Shown here in pieces: positions 28,788-37,663 of a stretch of DNA of 64,000 nt. The notes under the pieces were generated by a model that saw only the letters and a program-made list of their open reading frames with translations, did no database searches and had not been told where the DNA came from. Position 1 is the stretch's first letter, and each line of letters starts with the position of its first letter. Origin of the DNA: Jiangella mangrovi (GTDB lineage Bacteria; Actinomycetota; Actinomycetes; Jiangellales; Jiangellaceae); NCBI RefSeq assembly GCF_014204975.1, contig NZ_JACHMM010000001.1:806001-870000 (forward strand), in the 5' to 3' direction. Made by a program: the position numbers and the translations under genes.

Positions 28788-29243
28788 GTGCAGCGGACCG
28801 ACTTCGGCGACATGGTGTGCTCGATCGCGCGGACGCTCGACATCGCCGGCGAACCCTGGTCGCCGCTGATCATCCGCGATGTCTGGGTCGGCATCCGCCG
28901 CTTCGACGAGCTCCAGCGAGACCTCGGGATCTCGCGGAAGGTGCTCACCGAGCGGCTGTCCTGGCTGGTCCGGAACGGTGTGCTGGAACGGCGGCCGTAC
29001 TCCGACCGCCCTGCGCGTTACGAGTACGTGCTGACACAGAAGGGGCTGGAGCTCACCGAGGTCCTGATGGTGATCAGCGCGTGGGGCGATCGCTGGACGG
29101 CCGGGGAGGCCGGGCCGCCGACGCTGCTGCGGCATCGCTCGTGTGGGAAGCACGTGCACGCCGAGGTCCGGTGCTCACACTGCGGCGAGCTGCTCCACGG
29201 CGACGAGGTCGACGTCGAGGACGGCCCCGGCGCTCGGGGCTGA
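28788..29243 (+). CDS. HxlR-family winged-helix regulator
   Basis: 151 residues from GTG 28788. The MarR/HxlR winged helix spans about 10-100: IAGEPWSPLIIRDVWVG, FDELQRDLGISRKVLTERL (recognition helix) and the wing RRPYSDRPARYEYVLT. A short C-terminal part has CGKHVHAEVRCSHCGELL, whose cysteines and histidines might bind zinc or sense redox state. Divergent from DUF899; two matching palindromes sit in the spacer. Its TGA stop is the first three bases of the composite repeat border. Confidence 0.92.
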   Translation: MQRTDFGDMVCSIARTLDIAGEPWSPLIIRDVWVGIRRFDELQRDLGISRKVLTERLSWLVRNGVLERRPYSDRPARYEYVLTQKGLELTEVLMVISAWGDRWTAGEAGPPTLLRHRSCGKHVHAEVRCSHCGELLHGDEVDVEDGPGARG

Positions 29244-29293
29244 GGTTCTGCCGGGGTGGCGACGTGGGCTCCGCCTCGCCCCTCCCTCCCCCT

Positions 29294-29459
29294 CCGTGTC
29301 CGTTTCGCCCCGTTTTGGTGGCCTGTGGCCAGCGATGATCATCAACGATCCGCTACATCACCACGATTACCCGAGCCCCAACACGATTGCAGGCGTGTCG
29401 AGGCTCGGGTAATCGTGGTGGGCGGCCCAGAAAACGCCCCGAAATCCCACATCGCGGAC
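29294..29459 (+). repeat. Central repeat unit 2 with perfect 19-bp hairpin
   Basis: Close copy of 20679-20844. Here CACCACGATTACCCGAGCC (29359-29377) pairs perfectly with 29402-29420 across a 24-nt loop, whereas copy 1 is mismatched at several positions. The GATGATCATC palindrome precedes the stem. The perfect stem may indicate a more recent or functional copy. Confidence 0.75.
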
Positions 29460-29697
29460 CGCCACGAGGCGTCGCGGGAGAGTTACTACCGCTCTGGCAG
29501 CAGTAACCCGCCCACGACACACGTCAGGAGGGAGTTCTCCCCGCCATAGCGGGAAGAACTCCCTCCCCACACCGCCACCTCCTGGGTCTGACGCGCGCGA
29601 AACAGCCGAATCGGCCCCAACAGCGCGACTCACACCCAGGACGCGCGCCACACCCAGGACCAAGCAGACCTGCCGACCACCCACCCGTCGCCAGACT

Positions 29698-29831
29698 CCC
29701 GTCCCCCTGATAGCTGCCAGGTTCTTGGCCGCGGAGCCGCGGGTCAAGCGGACCCCCGGGGCGCGCAGCGCCCACCGGTCCGCTTGAGGCGCGGATTCGC
29801 GGCTACGACACTGGGCAGCAGGGGGACGGGG
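29698..29831 (+). repeat. Repeat core C
   Basis: Same order as core B: CCCGTCCCCCTGATAGCTGC, GTTCTTGGCCGCGG, GGGTCAAGCGGACC, then GGTCCGCTTGAGG, GCGGCTACGA and CTGGGCAGCAGGGGGACGGG. The inner arms GTCAAGCGGACC/GGTCCGCTTGA pair, with changed bases compensated relative to core B, which points to selection on the folded form. Confidence 0.7.
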
Positions 29832-29863
29832 CCACCCAACCCAACACCACGAACCTCAAGAGC

Positions 29864-31048
29864 TCAGTCCAGCGCGGCGCGGGCGCGGACGAAGGCCTGC
29901 GTCGCGGCGCGCAGGTCGTCCAACGAGTGCGCCGCCGACACCTGTGTGCGGATGCGCGCGGCACCGTGCGGGACCACGGGGTAGCTGAAGCTGACCGCAT
30001 AGACGCCCTCGGCGAAGAGCAGCTCCGACAGCCGGGCGGCCCGCGACGCGTCGCCGATCATGACCGGCACGATCGGGTGCTCGCCGGGGAGGACGTCGAA
30101 CCCCAGCGATGTCATCTCGGCCCGGAAGAACGACGTGTTCTCGCGCAGCTTCGCCCGCAGGTCGCCGCCCGACACCAGCCGTTCCAGCACCGCCGAGGCC
30201 GCCGTCACGATGGACGGCGCGACGGAGTTGGAGAAGAGGTACGGGCGCGAGCGCTGCCGCAGGTACTCGACGATCTCGGCGCGGCCGGAGGTGTAGCCGC
30301 CGCTCGCCCCGCCGAGGGCCTTGCCGAGGGTGCCGGTGACGATGTCGACGCGGTCGCGCACGCCGAAGTGCTCCGGTGTCCCGCCGCCGTTCTCGCCGAT
30401 GAACCCGACCGCGTGCGAGTCGTCGACCATGACCAGGGCGTCGTACTGCTCGGCCAGGTCGCAGATCTTGTCCAGCGGCGCGAGGTAGCCGTCCATGGAG
30501 AACACGCCGTCGGTCGCGATGAGCCGGAACCGCGCATCGGCCGACTCCTTCAGCCGCGCCTCGAGCTCGGCCATGTCGGCGTTGGCGTAGCGCAGCCGGC
30601 GCGCCTTCGACAGCCGGATGCCGTCGATGAGGCTGGCGTGGTTGAGGGCGTCGGAGATGACGGCGTCCTCGGGGCCGAGCAGCGTCTCGAAGAGTCCGCC
30701 GTTGGCGTCGAAGCAGGAGCCGTACAGGATGGTGTCCTCGGTCCCCAGGAACGACGAGATGTTCCGCTCCAGCTCGGTGTGGATGGTCTGCGTGCCGCAG
30801 ATGAACCGCACCGACGCCATACCGAAGCCCCACTGGTCCAGCCCCGCCTTCGCGGCGGCGATGAGACCGGGGTCGTCGGCCAGGCCGAGGTAGTTGTTGG
30901 CGCACATGTTGAGGACGGAGCGCCCGTCGGCCAGGGTGACGCGGGCGCTCTGCGGGCTGCCGATGACGTGCTCGGGCTTGTAGAGCCCGGCCGACCGGAT
31001 CTCGTCGAGCTTCTTGCGCAGCTCGTCGCGCATCGCTCCGTACACCAT
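29864..31048 (-). CDS. kbl: Glycine C-acetyltransferase (2-amino-3-ketobutyrate CoA ligase)
   Basis: 394-residue PLP enzyme converting 2-amino-3-oxobutanoate and CoA to glycine and acetyl-CoA, the second step of threonine breakdown. Seen: [10 protein letters not shown] (51-60), substrate region [11 protein letters not shown] (111-121), [15 protein letters not shown] (135-149), PLP-ring Asp in [11 protein letters not shown] (207-216) and Schiff-base Lys243 in [14 protein letters not shown]. Length matches the E. coli enzyme. ATG 31048 with GGAGG upstream; 16 bp after tdh, so one operon. Confidence 0.95.
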   Translation of the reverse strand: MVYGAMRDELRKKLDEIRSAGLYKPEHVIGSPQSARVTLADGRSVLNMCANNYLGLADDPGLIAAAKAGLDQWGFGMASVRFICGTQTIHTELERNISSFLGTEDTILYGSCFDANGGLFETLLGPEDAVISDALNHASLIDGIRLSKARRLRYANADMAELEARLKESADARFRLIATDGVFSMDGYLAPLDKICDLAEQYDALVMVDDSHAVGFIGENGGGTPEHFGVRDRVDIVTGTLGKALGGASGGYTSGRAEIVEYLRQRSRPYLFSNSVAPSIVTAASAVLERLVSGGDLRAKLRENTSFFRAEMTSLGFDVLPGEHPIVPVMIGDASRAARLSELLFAEGVYAVSFSYPVVPHGAARIRTQVSAAHSLDDLRAATQAFVRARAALD

Positions 31049-31064
31049 GACGACTGCCTCCGTC

Positions 31065-32096
31065 CTACTTCGCGGCCCACTCGATGATGACTTTGCCACT
31101 GTGCCCGCTGCCGGCCGCCTCGAAGGCCGCCTCGAAGTCGGCCGCCGGGAACCGGTGCGTCACCACGCGCGAGATGTCGACGCCCGCCGTCACGAGGACG
31201 GAGGCCTGGTACCAGGTCTCGTACATCTCGCGGCCGTAGATGCCGCTGATGGTGAGCATGCGCAGCACGATGCGCGACCAGTCGACCGTGCTCTCCTTCG
31301 ACGGCAGGCCGAGCATGGCGATGCGCCCGCCGTTGGCCATGCCCTCGATCATGTCGTGCAGCGCGGTCGGGTCGCCGGACATCTCCATGCCGACGTCGAA
31401 CCCCTCGGCCATGCCGAGCTGCTGGCGGACCTCTTCGAGCGTGGTCTTCCGGACGTCGACGGTGGTTCCCGCGCCCAGGCGGCCGGCCAGCTCGAGGCGG
31501 TACGGGTTCACGTCGGTGATGACGACGTTGCGGGCGCCCGCGTGCTTGGCGACCAGCGCCGCCATGATGCCGATGGGACCGGCGCCGGCCACGAGCACGT
31601 CCTCGCCGTGCACGGGGAACTTCAGCGCGGTGTGCACGGCGTTGCCGAACGGGTCGAAGATGGCGGCGGCGTCGAGGTCGATGCCGTCGGGGTGACGCCA
31701 CAGGTTGCCGGCCGGCATGGCGATGAACTCGGCGAACGCGCCGTCGCGGTGCACGCCGATGCCCTCGGTGTTCGGGCACAGGTGCCGCTGTCCGGCCCGG
31801 CAGTGCCGGCACCGCTCGCAGACGATGTGGCCCTCGCCGCTGACGACGTCGCCCACCTGGACGCCGCGGCTGCCCGGCCCGACCTCGACCACCTCGCCGA
31901 CGAACTCGTGCCCCACGACGAGCGGCGGCGTGATGTTCGCCTGCGCCCACGGGTCCCAGTTCACGATGTGCAGATCGGTGCCGCAGATGCCGGTGCGCAG
32001 CACGCGGACCAGCGCCTCACCCGCACCCACCACCGGCATCGAGACGTCGGTCAGCTCCAGTCCGGCGCCGGGTCCGGCCTTGACGAGTGCTCTCAC
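31065..32096 (-). CDS. tdh: L-threonine 3-dehydrogenase
   Basis: 343-residue zinc-dependent medium-chain dehydrogenase oxidising threonine to 2-amino-3-oxobutanoate with NAD+. Catalytic zinc ligands Cys38 (GICGTD) and His63-Glu64 (GHEFVG), structural zinc cysteines 93, 96, 99 and 107, and the nucleotide-binding [10 protein letters not shown] loop are present. [10 protein letters not shown] near the C-terminus is a hallmark of Tdh rather than other alcohol dehydrogenases. It is followed by kbl; the order tdh-kbl makes the complete threonine-to-glycine pathway. Confidence 0.95.
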   Translation of the reverse strand: MRALVKAGPGAGLELTDVSMPVVGAGEALVRVLRTGICGTDLHIVNWDPWAQANITPPLVVGHEFVGEVVEVGPGSRGVQVGDVVSGEGHIVCERCRHCRAGQRHLCPNTEGIGVHRDGAFAEFIAMPAGNLWRHPDGIDLDAAAIFDPFGNAVHTALKFPVHGEDVLVAGAGPIGIMAALVAKHAGARNVVITDVNPYRLELAGRLGAGTTVDVRKTTLEEVRQQLGMAEGFDVGMEMSGDPTALHDMIEGMANGGRIAMLGLPSKESTVDWSRIVLRMLTISGIYGREMYETWYQASVLVTAGVDISRVVTHRFPAADFEAAFEAAGSGHSGKVIIEWAAK

Positions 32097-32105
32097 CCGC
32101 GCGAG

Positions 32106-32128
32106 CGTAGGCGATGCATTAACCTACG
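32106..32128. promoter_or_regulatory. CGTAGG...CCTACG inverted repeat between tdh and the NAD-binding gene
   Basis: CGTAGG (32106-32111) and CCTACG (32123-32128) flank CGATGCATTAA, centred on the 36-bp divergent spacer. Its location over both putative promoters fits an operator, though such short repeats occur by chance. Confidence 0.3.
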
Positions 32129-32132
32129 CCGA

Positions 32133-32789
32133 ATGCAGGTGGTCATCGCAGGCGGACACGGCCAGATCGCGCTTCGGCTGGAACGGCTGCTCACGCTGCG
32201 CGGCGACAGCGCGGTGGGGCTGATCCGCAACCCCGAGCAGGCCGGCGACCTCGCCTCCGCGGGCGCCACGGCCGTCGTCCTCGACCTCGAGAAGGCGACG
32301 ATCGACGAGGTGGCCGCCGAGGTGCGCGGGGCCGACGCCGTCGTGTTCGCGGCCGGCGCCGGGCCGGGCAGCGGCACGGCCCGCAAGGACACCGTCGACC
32401 GCGGCGCGGCGGCGCTGCTGGCCGACGCCGCCGAGCGGGCCGGGGTGCGGCGTTACCTGCTGGTGTCGTCGATCAACGCCACGACCGAGCCACCGGCCGA
32501 CCCCGAGGACGTGTTCCAGGTCTACCTGAAGGCCAAGGGCGACAGCGAGGCCGACCTGCGCCGCCGCGACCTCGACTGGACCGTGCTGCGTCCCGGAGGC
32601 CTCACGAACGACCCCGGCACCGGCACGGTGGCGCTGGCGCCGTCGGTCCCGCGCGGCAGGGTGAGTCGCGACGACGTGGCCGCCGTCCTGGTCGCGCTGC
32701 TGGACGACGTGCGCACCGCGCGGCTCACGCTCGAACTCGTCGGCGGGGACACCCCGGTCGACGAGGCGGTCGGCGCGCTGGTGGGCTGA
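32133..32789 (+). CDS. NAD(P)H-binding atypical SDR protein
   Basis: 218 residues with a Rossmann fold. The N-terminal MQVVIAGGHGQIALRLERLL has the GGxGxx dinucleotide loop, followed by a second strand with basic residue (LIRNPEQ), GADAVVFAAGAG and RYLLVSSINA. It resembles YwnB/NAD(P)-binding (NmrA-like) proteins that lack the SDR catalytic tyrosine motif. ATG 32133. No pathway can be named; it is divergent from tdh. Confidence 0.85.
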   Translation: MQVVIAGGHGQIALRLERLLTLRGDSAVGLIRNPEQAGDLASAGATAVVLDLEKATIDEVAAEVRGADAVVFAAGAGPGSGTARKDTVDRGAAALLADAAERAGVRRYLLVSSINATTEPPADPEDVFQVYLKAKGDSEADLRRRDLDWTVLRPGGLTNDPGTGTVALAPSVPRGRVSRDDVAAVLVALLDDVRTARLTLELVGGDTPVDEAVGALVG

Positions 32790-32833
32790 GACGGTTTCGG
32801 GCTCGGCCGTACGACGGCCCTAAGCTGTGCGCC

Positions 32834-34129
32834 GTGGCCGCCGAACCGACCCCCGGTCCTGTTCTGACCCCCGATCCGATCACCCTCACCACCATCGAGC
32901 TCGCGCTGCTCGGCATCGCCGTCCCCGGCGCCGCCCCGGAACCGCCGGCCGTCGCCGTCGAGCTCGATCCGCTGCCGGGCAAGAAGCCCGCCCCGGGCAC
33001 CGAGCTCACCCTCACCGACCCCGAGGGCGCGCCCGTCGCCGTCCTCACCGTCGAGACCGCCGCCACGCGCAAGCGCCGCCTCGCGGTCACCGGCCCGGTC
33101 CGCCGCGCGGTCGCCGACGCGGACGACGACGAGCCGCGCGGGCCGTACCCCGAGCTGCGGCGCGCCCCCGGCGAGGTGACCATGACCGGCCCAGCCGCCG
33201 TCGTCGCCCGCGACCCGGTCGACCTGCGCACGCTCGAGGCGGCGACGGCGAAGGCCGGCCAGCCGGTGCTGCTGCTCGTGCTCGACGGGCCGCGGGTCGT
33301 GCCGGGGCCCGACGCCGCCGACGTCGTCGCGGCCACGCTGACGCTGCGCGACCGGCTGCGCCGCGACGGCCGCAGGGCCGAGGTCGTCGTGGTGCGCGCG
33401 CCGCAGTACGGCGACGGCCGCGACGAGGAGCTCGCCGAGCGGATCGCCGTGGCCTACGGCGCCACCCGGGTCGTGCCGGCCACGCCGCCGCGGACCGAGG
33501 CGCTGGCACAGTGGCTCGACGGCACCGCCGCGGAGCCGGCCGACTGGCCGTCGGCGAGCCGGCACGCCTGGCGCCGGTGGCGGCCGCTGCCGCAGGAGCG
33601 CGGGCTGGTGCTGTTGTTCACCGGGCTGTCCGGGTCGGGCAAGTCGACGGTCGCGCGGGCGGTTGCCGACCGCATCGCCGAGGTCGGCACCCGCACCGTC
33701 ACGCTGCTCGACGGCGACGTGGTGCGGCGCAACCTGTCGGCGGGGCTGGGGTTCTCGAAGGAGGACCGCGACCGCAACGTCGAGCGCATCGGCTTCGTCG
33801 CCGCCGAGATCGCCAAGCACGGCGGCCTCGCGGTGTGCGCGCCCATCGCGCCGTTCGCAGCCACCCGGGCCCGGGTCCGGGCGATGGTCGAGGCGCACGG
33901 CGACTTCCTGCTGATCCACGTCGCCACCCCGCTCGAGGAGTGCGAGCGGCGCGACCGCAAGGGCCTGTACGCGCGGGCCCGGGCCGGCGAGATCGCCGAG
34001 TTCACCGGCATCTCCAGCCCGTACGAGGAGCCGGACGACGCCGACCTCGTGCTCGACACGACGGGCCTGACCGTCACCGCCGCCCGCGACGCCGTCATCA
34101 CCCTGCTCGACCAGGGCGGCCGCCTGTGA
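32834..34129 (+). CDS. Adenylyl-sulfate kinase-like protein with novel N-terminal domain
   Basis: 431 residues. The C-terminal 175 residues are APS kinase: Walker A GLSGSGKST (264-272), DGDVVRRNLSAGLGFSKEDR (293-312), RIGFVAAEIAKHGG, and FTGISSPYEEPDDADL. The first 250 residues correspond in position to ATP sulfurylase in PAPSS-like fusions, but contain none of the sulfurylase QxRN or HxxH motifs; a region 140-215 looks like an alpha/beta domain. No sulfate assimilation genes are adjacent. It may make PAPS for sulfation or phosphorylate another adenylylated or sugar substrate. GTG start. Confidence 0.75.
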   Translation: MAAEPTPGPVLTPDPITLTTIELALLGIAVPGAAPEPPAVAVELDPLPGKKPAPGTELTLTDPEGAPVAVLTVETAATRKRRLAVTGPVRRAVADADDDEPRGPYPELRRAPGEVTMTGPAAVVARDPVDLRTLEAATAKAGQPVLLLVLDGPRVVPGPDAADVVAATLTLRDRLRRDGRRAEVVVVRAPQYGDGRDEELAERIAVAYGATRVVPATPPRTEALAQWLDGTAAEPADWPSASRHAWRRWRPLPQERGLVLLFTGLSGSGKSTVARAVADRIAEVGTRTVTLLDGDVVRRNLSAGLGFSKEDRDRNVERIGFVAAEIAKHGGLAVCAPIAPFAATRARVRAMVEAHGDFLLIHVATPLEECERRDRKGLYARARAGEIAEFTGISSPYEEPDDADLVLDTTGLTVTAARDAVITLLDQGGRL

Positions 34130-34164
34130 CATCGGACGGACGAGCCATGGTTGGGTTCGAAGAC

Positions 34165-34208
34165 GGGAGTCGGCTCGCTCCAGAACGGGCTGGCGAGCCC
34201 GGACTCCC
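34165..34208. terminator. Hairpin after the APS-kinase-like gene
   Basis: GGGAGTCGGCTCGC (34165-34178) pairs with GCGAGCC and GACTCCC (34193-34199, 34202-34208), with a two-base bulge. It lies 36 bp after the stop and just before the ATP-grasp gene, so it probably terminates the upstream transcript; a long U run is absent. Confidence 0.4.
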
Positions 34209-34222
34209 ATACGGTTTGCTCC

Positions 34223-35002
34223 GTGACGGCTTGGGTTCTGGAGCGGGACGTCTTTCGGGACGGTCATGAAGGTCTGGCTACGGCGGTCGCCGATGCCGGA
34301 GGAAGGGTTGTCTCGTGGCATGACGATTGGTGGTCCGACGGGCGATGGCCCCGACCGGATGGACCCGTCGTCTTCCACGGCTCGTTGGGGAACGCCGACA
34401 GGATCGGCAGAGAGCTGCCGTGGGCCCCGGGAGCGTACTGCTCAACCGCTCGCTTCGCATGCAGCGAATGGTGGCCTCGGGCTGAGAGATACCTGGTGAC
34501 GCCTCGCTATACGCTCACGACAGTCGGGGACCTCGTAGAGACCGGACCGCCCTCGGAGTTCGGACAACGCGTCTTCGTCCGCCCTGACAGCGCACTCAAA
34601 CCCTTCAGCGGACGCGTGCTGGAGCGCGACCAGATCACCCTCCGTGCGCTGGACCATGGGTTCTTCTACGACGACGATTCCCTTCCCGTAGTCGTCGCTC
34701 CCGAGATCACCATCGGACACGAGTGGCGGTTCGTGGTCGTTGGAGCGACGGTCGTGGCCGGGAGCGACTACACATCCCTGAGTCGAACCGCCGGGGCGGC
34801 GCTCTCACCCGAGCATCCGGCCTGGGGCTACGCGGCTGATCTGGCTTCCAAAGTGGAGCCACCCGATCCCGTGTTCGTCCTGGACGTGTGCGAAACCGAT
34901 GCAGGCTTGCGCCTCTTGGAGTTCAACCCGTTCGGCGGAGCCGACCTGTACGGATGCGACCGCGCCGCCATCGTCGGCGCTGTCCACGCCCTGCTGGCGT
35001 AG
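34223..35002 (+). CDS. ATP-grasp domain protein (DUF4343-like)
   Basis: 259 residues from GTG 34223 (ATG 34151 is possible but would translate the hairpin). The pattern FVRPDSALKPFSGRVLERDQ, VVVAPEITIGHEWRFVVVGATVVAGSDY and a final LRLLEFNPFGGADLYG matches the ATP-grasp fold with its late Glu-x-Asn metal motif. Members are found in small ligase-like systems of unknown product. Codon use and base composition are clearly less GC-rich than neighbours, which suggests recent transfer. It stands alone with 316 bp of non-coding DNA behind it. Confidence 0.6.
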   Translation: MTAWVLERDVFRDGHEGLATAVADAGGRVVSWHDDWWSDGRWPRPDGPVVFHGSLGNADRIGRELPWAPGAYCSTARFACSEWWPRAERYLVTPRYTLTTVGDLVETGPPSEFGQRVFVRPDSALKPFSGRVLERDQITLRALDHGFFYDDDSLPVVVAPEITIGHEWRFVVVGATVVAGSDYTSLSRTAGAALSPEHPAWGYAADLASKVEPPDPVFVLDVCETDAGLRLLEFNPFGGADLYGCDRAAIVGAVHALLA

Positions 35003-35318
35003 CCAGCGACGCCCATCAAGAGTTCCCCGCTCATCGGCAGATCCCCGTGCGCTTCTAGGCGTCGAGCATCAACTCCGTTGAGGCAAGGGCGCGGAGCCGC
35101 TGCACCAAACCGCGTAGTTCCACAGCGTCGCCCCAGTCCACCTCAACATCATCCAGCAATGGACGAGACTTGGGAGTCTCGACTCGCGGCACGGGCGCGC
35201 AGGACCAGGGCGGTCGCCCGTAGTTCCGTCCGGGCAACCATTGCCCCGCAGCTCAGAAGCGTGAGGGCAAGCGTGCGGGCAAGTCCGCGGGCAAGGGTGC
35301 CCGGTGATCGTGGGGCGC
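35003..35318. other. Intergenic region of lower GC with short repeats
   Basis: No frame shows native codon use. A small hairpin GAGACT-TGGG-AGTCTC lies at 35165-35180. Near 35265-35300 the motif GGGCAAG recurs three times at short spacing (GAGGGCAAG, GCGGGCAAG, GCGGGCAAG, GGGCAAGGG). This may include the promoter of the next gene; otherwise I see nothing in it. Confidence 0.4.
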
Positions 35319-36140
35319 ATGAGCGTCACGATCACGGGAGCGCGGCGGCAGACCGGGACCGGCGTGGCCGGCCGGCTCAACGACGAGTGGGACCGGCTGT
35401 GCGCCGACGGCTCCGGCTCGGCCGCCGCCGTCGCGCGCTGGGCCGCCGGGCACCCGGCGCTGGCCGGCTGCCGCGACCTGAGCGACGTCGAGGCGGCGGT
35501 GACGGCGGGCGCTGCCTCCCGGGCGGGTGCCGGCCGGGCGGCCGCCGACGCCGTCCTGCTCGCCCTCCTGCGCCTCGCCCACGACGGCGACGCGCTGGCG
35601 GGACGGACCGTGCTGCAGCTGATGCTCGGCAAGGCGATCCGCATCGCCGGCGGGCACACCGGCCGCGATAGCCGCGAGAGCCTCGAGCAGGCCGCCGTCG
35701 CCGCCCTGTGGACCGTCATCGCCACCTACCCGACCGAGCGGCGGCCCACCAAGGTCGCGGCGAACATCGCCATGGACACCCTCGGCGCGGTCAGCCGCGA
35801 GCTCGCACACCGCCGGGCCGAGACGCCGACCGAGCCGGACACGCTGGCCGCGGCCCTCGGCTGCGACCCGGGCGACGCGGACGGCGGCGACGTCGGCCTT
35901 GCCGAGCTGCTCGCGTGGGCGGCCGACGCCGGCGCGATCACCGCGGCCGAGGCCGGCCTGCTGCTGGACATCTACGCCCCCGCGCCCGGTGTGGCCGGAG
36001 GCGCGGCAGCCGCCGAACGGGCCGGCATCAGCTGGGCCGCGGCCCGCCAGCGGGCCAGCCGCGCGGTGCGCCGCATCGCGCTCGCCGTCCGCGCCGACAC
36101 CGTCGACGACACCCGCGGCGACACCCTCGACGCGGCCTGA
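35319..36140 (+). CDS. Helical protein of unknown function, weakly sigma-factor-like
   Basis: 273 residues from ATG 35319 (GTG 35304 is possible). Almost entirely alpha-helical. A middle segment ESLEQAAVAALWTVIATYPTE and KVAANIAMDTLGAVSRELAHRRAE recalls sigma-70 region 2-like helices, and the C-terminal AERAGISWAAARQRASRAVRRIA recalls a region-4 helix-turn-helix. No -10 recognition motif is convincing, so DNA-binding or a sigma-like role is only a suggestion. Codon use is fully native. No operon partner. Confidence 0.5.
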   Translation: MSVTITGARRQTGTGVAGRLNDEWDRLCADGSGSAAAVARWAAGHPALAGCRDLSDVEAAVTAGAASRAGAGRAAADAVLLALLRLAHDGDALAGRTVLQLMLGKAIRIAGGHTGRDSRESLEQAAVAALWTVIATYPTERRPTKVAANIAMDTLGAVSRELAHRRAETPTEPDTLAAALGCDPGDADGGDVGLAELLAWAADAGAITAAEAGLLLDIYAPAPGVAGGAAAAERAGISWAAARQRASRAVRRIALAVRADTVDDTRGDTLDAA

Positions 36141-36164
36141 ACCGAACCAGTCGGCCCGCGCCGA

Positions 36165-36193
36165 TTGACCCCTCCCCGGGGCGGGTCTACGTT
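36165..36193 (+). promoter_or_regulatory. Candidate sigma-70-type promoter for fdhA
   Basis: TTGACC (36165-36170) and TACGTT (36188-36193) are separated by 17 bp, about 170 bp upstream of the fdhA start. The 220-bp interval from 36141 contains no gene, leaving a long leader. Confidence 0.35.
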
Positions 36194-36360
36194 GAAAATT
36201 CGGGCAGGAGACGCCCAGCGCCTGCGAAGCGATCCCTCGTCCGTGCCGTCCGCCCTGATTCCCGAGGGGGCACGGTGACGAGTTCGGACGGCCCCGCCAC
36301 CGTGGCCGGGAAGGCAGCCGAACTCCGTCACATCCGCCACTCGAGGAGGGGAGCAGGGTC

Positions 36361-37590
36361 GTGCCTGCGAACAGAGCAGTCATCTACCGGGGACCCGGTC
36401 ACGTCGAGGTCGAGTCCATCGACTATCCGACCTTCGAGCTCAAGGACGGGCCGGGCGTCAACCCGGCCAACGTGGGAAGGCAACTGGGTCACGCGGCGAT
36501 CCTCAAGGTCGTCGCCACCAACATCTGCGGCAGCGACCAGCACATGGTCCGCGGCCGCACCACCGCACCCGAGGGACTCGCCCTGGGTCACGAGATCACC
36601 GGCGAAGTGGTCGAGGTCGGACCGGGTGTCGAGTTCATCCAGGTCGGTGACCTCGTATCGGTACCGTTCAACATCGCCTGCGGGCGCTGTCGCAACTGCA
36701 AGGAGGGCAAGACCGGCGTCTGCCTGAACGTGAACCCGGACCGGCCGGGGTCGGCCTACGGGTACGTCGACATGGGCGGCTGGGTCGGCGGCCAGGCGGA
36801 GTACGTGCTGACGCCGTACGCCGACTGGAACCTGCTGAAGTTCCCGGACCGCGACCGTGCAATGGAGAAGATCCTCGACCTCGCGATGCTCGCGGACATC
36901 TTCCCGACGGGGTTCCACGGCTGCGTGACGGCCGGGGTGGGCCCCGGCAAGTCCGTGTACATCGCCGGCGCCGGGCCGGTCGGGCTGGCCGCCGCGACGT
37001 CGGCGTTCCTGCTCGGCGCGTCCGTCGTCATGGTCGCGGACCTGCAGAAGGAGCGGCTCGACCAGGCCCGCTCGTTCGGCTGCGAGACCATCGACGTCTC
37101 CATGGGCGACCCGAAGGAGCAGATCGCCCAGGTGCTCAGTGGCGAGCCGGAGGTCGACTGCGCGGTCGACGCCGTGGGCTTCGAGGCCCGCGGGCACGGT
37201 GCCGACGCCCAGACGGAGCGGCCGGCGACGGTGCTCAACGCCGTCATGGACGTCACTCGGGCCGGCGGCGCCGTCGGCATCCCGGGGCTGTACGTGACCG
37301 GCGACCCGGGCGCGGGCGACGAGGCGGCCAAGGTCGGCTCGCTGTCGATCCGGCTGGGTCTCGGCTGGGCGAAATCGCTGTCGTTCACGACTGGTCAGTG
37401 CCCGGTCATGAGGTACAACAACTACCTCATGGAGGCGATCCTGCACGACCGCGCACCGATCGCCAGGAACGTGAATGCCACGGTCATCCCGCTGGACCGG
37501 GCTCCGGAGGGCTACACGGAGTTCGACCACGGCGCGGCCCGCAAGTACGTCATCGACCCGCACGGGATGCTGGGCTCGGCGATGTCCTGA
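36361..37590 (+). CDS. fdhA: Glutathione-independent formaldehyde dehydrogenase
   Basis: 409-residue zinc-dependent medium-chain dehydrogenase that oxidises formaldehyde to formate with tightly bound NAD+. Catalytic zinc ligand Cys56 in NICGSDQH, GHEITGE (His77), structural cysteines 107, 110, 113 and 121 (CGRCRNCKEGKTGVC) and nucleotide loop GAGPVGLAAA are seen. The long insertion around SAYGYVDMGGWVGGQAEYV and the late LGWAKSLSFTTGQCPVMRYN are typical of the Pseudomonas-type enzyme. GTG start with GGAGGGGAG upstream. Probably monocistronic detoxification. Confidence 0.93.
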   Translation: MPANRAVIYRGPGHVEVESIDYPTFELKDGPGVNPANVGRQLGHAAILKVVATNICGSDQHMVRGRTTAPEGLALGHEITGEVVEVGPGVEFIQVGDLVSVPFNIACGRCRNCKEGKTGVCLNVNPDRPGSAYGYVDMGGWVGGQAEYVLTPYADWNLLKFPDRDRAMEKILDLAMLADIFPTGFHGCVTAGVGPGKSVYIAGAGPVGLAAATSAFLLGASVVMVADLQKERLDQARSFGCETIDVSMGDPKEQIAQVLSGEPEVDCAVDAVGFEARGHGADAQTERPATVLNAVMDVTRAGGAVGIPGLYVTGDPGAGDEAAKVGSLSIRLGLGWAKSLSFTTGQCPVMRYNNYLMEAILHDRAPIARNVNATVIPLDRAPEGYTEFDHGAARKYVIDPHGMLGSAMS

Positions 37591-37663
37591 CACTCGTGGG
37601 ATAATGGATCCGTCGCAACGGGGCGGCGCGTCAGACCCTCAGCCCCCATGGCGTGGTGATCCC

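Larger units (their letters stand above)
29241..29866. repeat. Composite repeat element, copy 2 (non-coding)
   Basis: The 620-bp gap between HxlR and kbl contains a left border TGAGGTTCTGCCGGGG at 29241, a central unit (29294-29459), a region without match to copy 1 (29460-29640), core C (29698-29831) and an inverted GAACCTCA border at 29851. The inward core A of copy 1 is missing. The sequence has no convincing coding frame. Like copy 1 it fills the whole interval between neighbouring genes. Confidence 0.72.
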
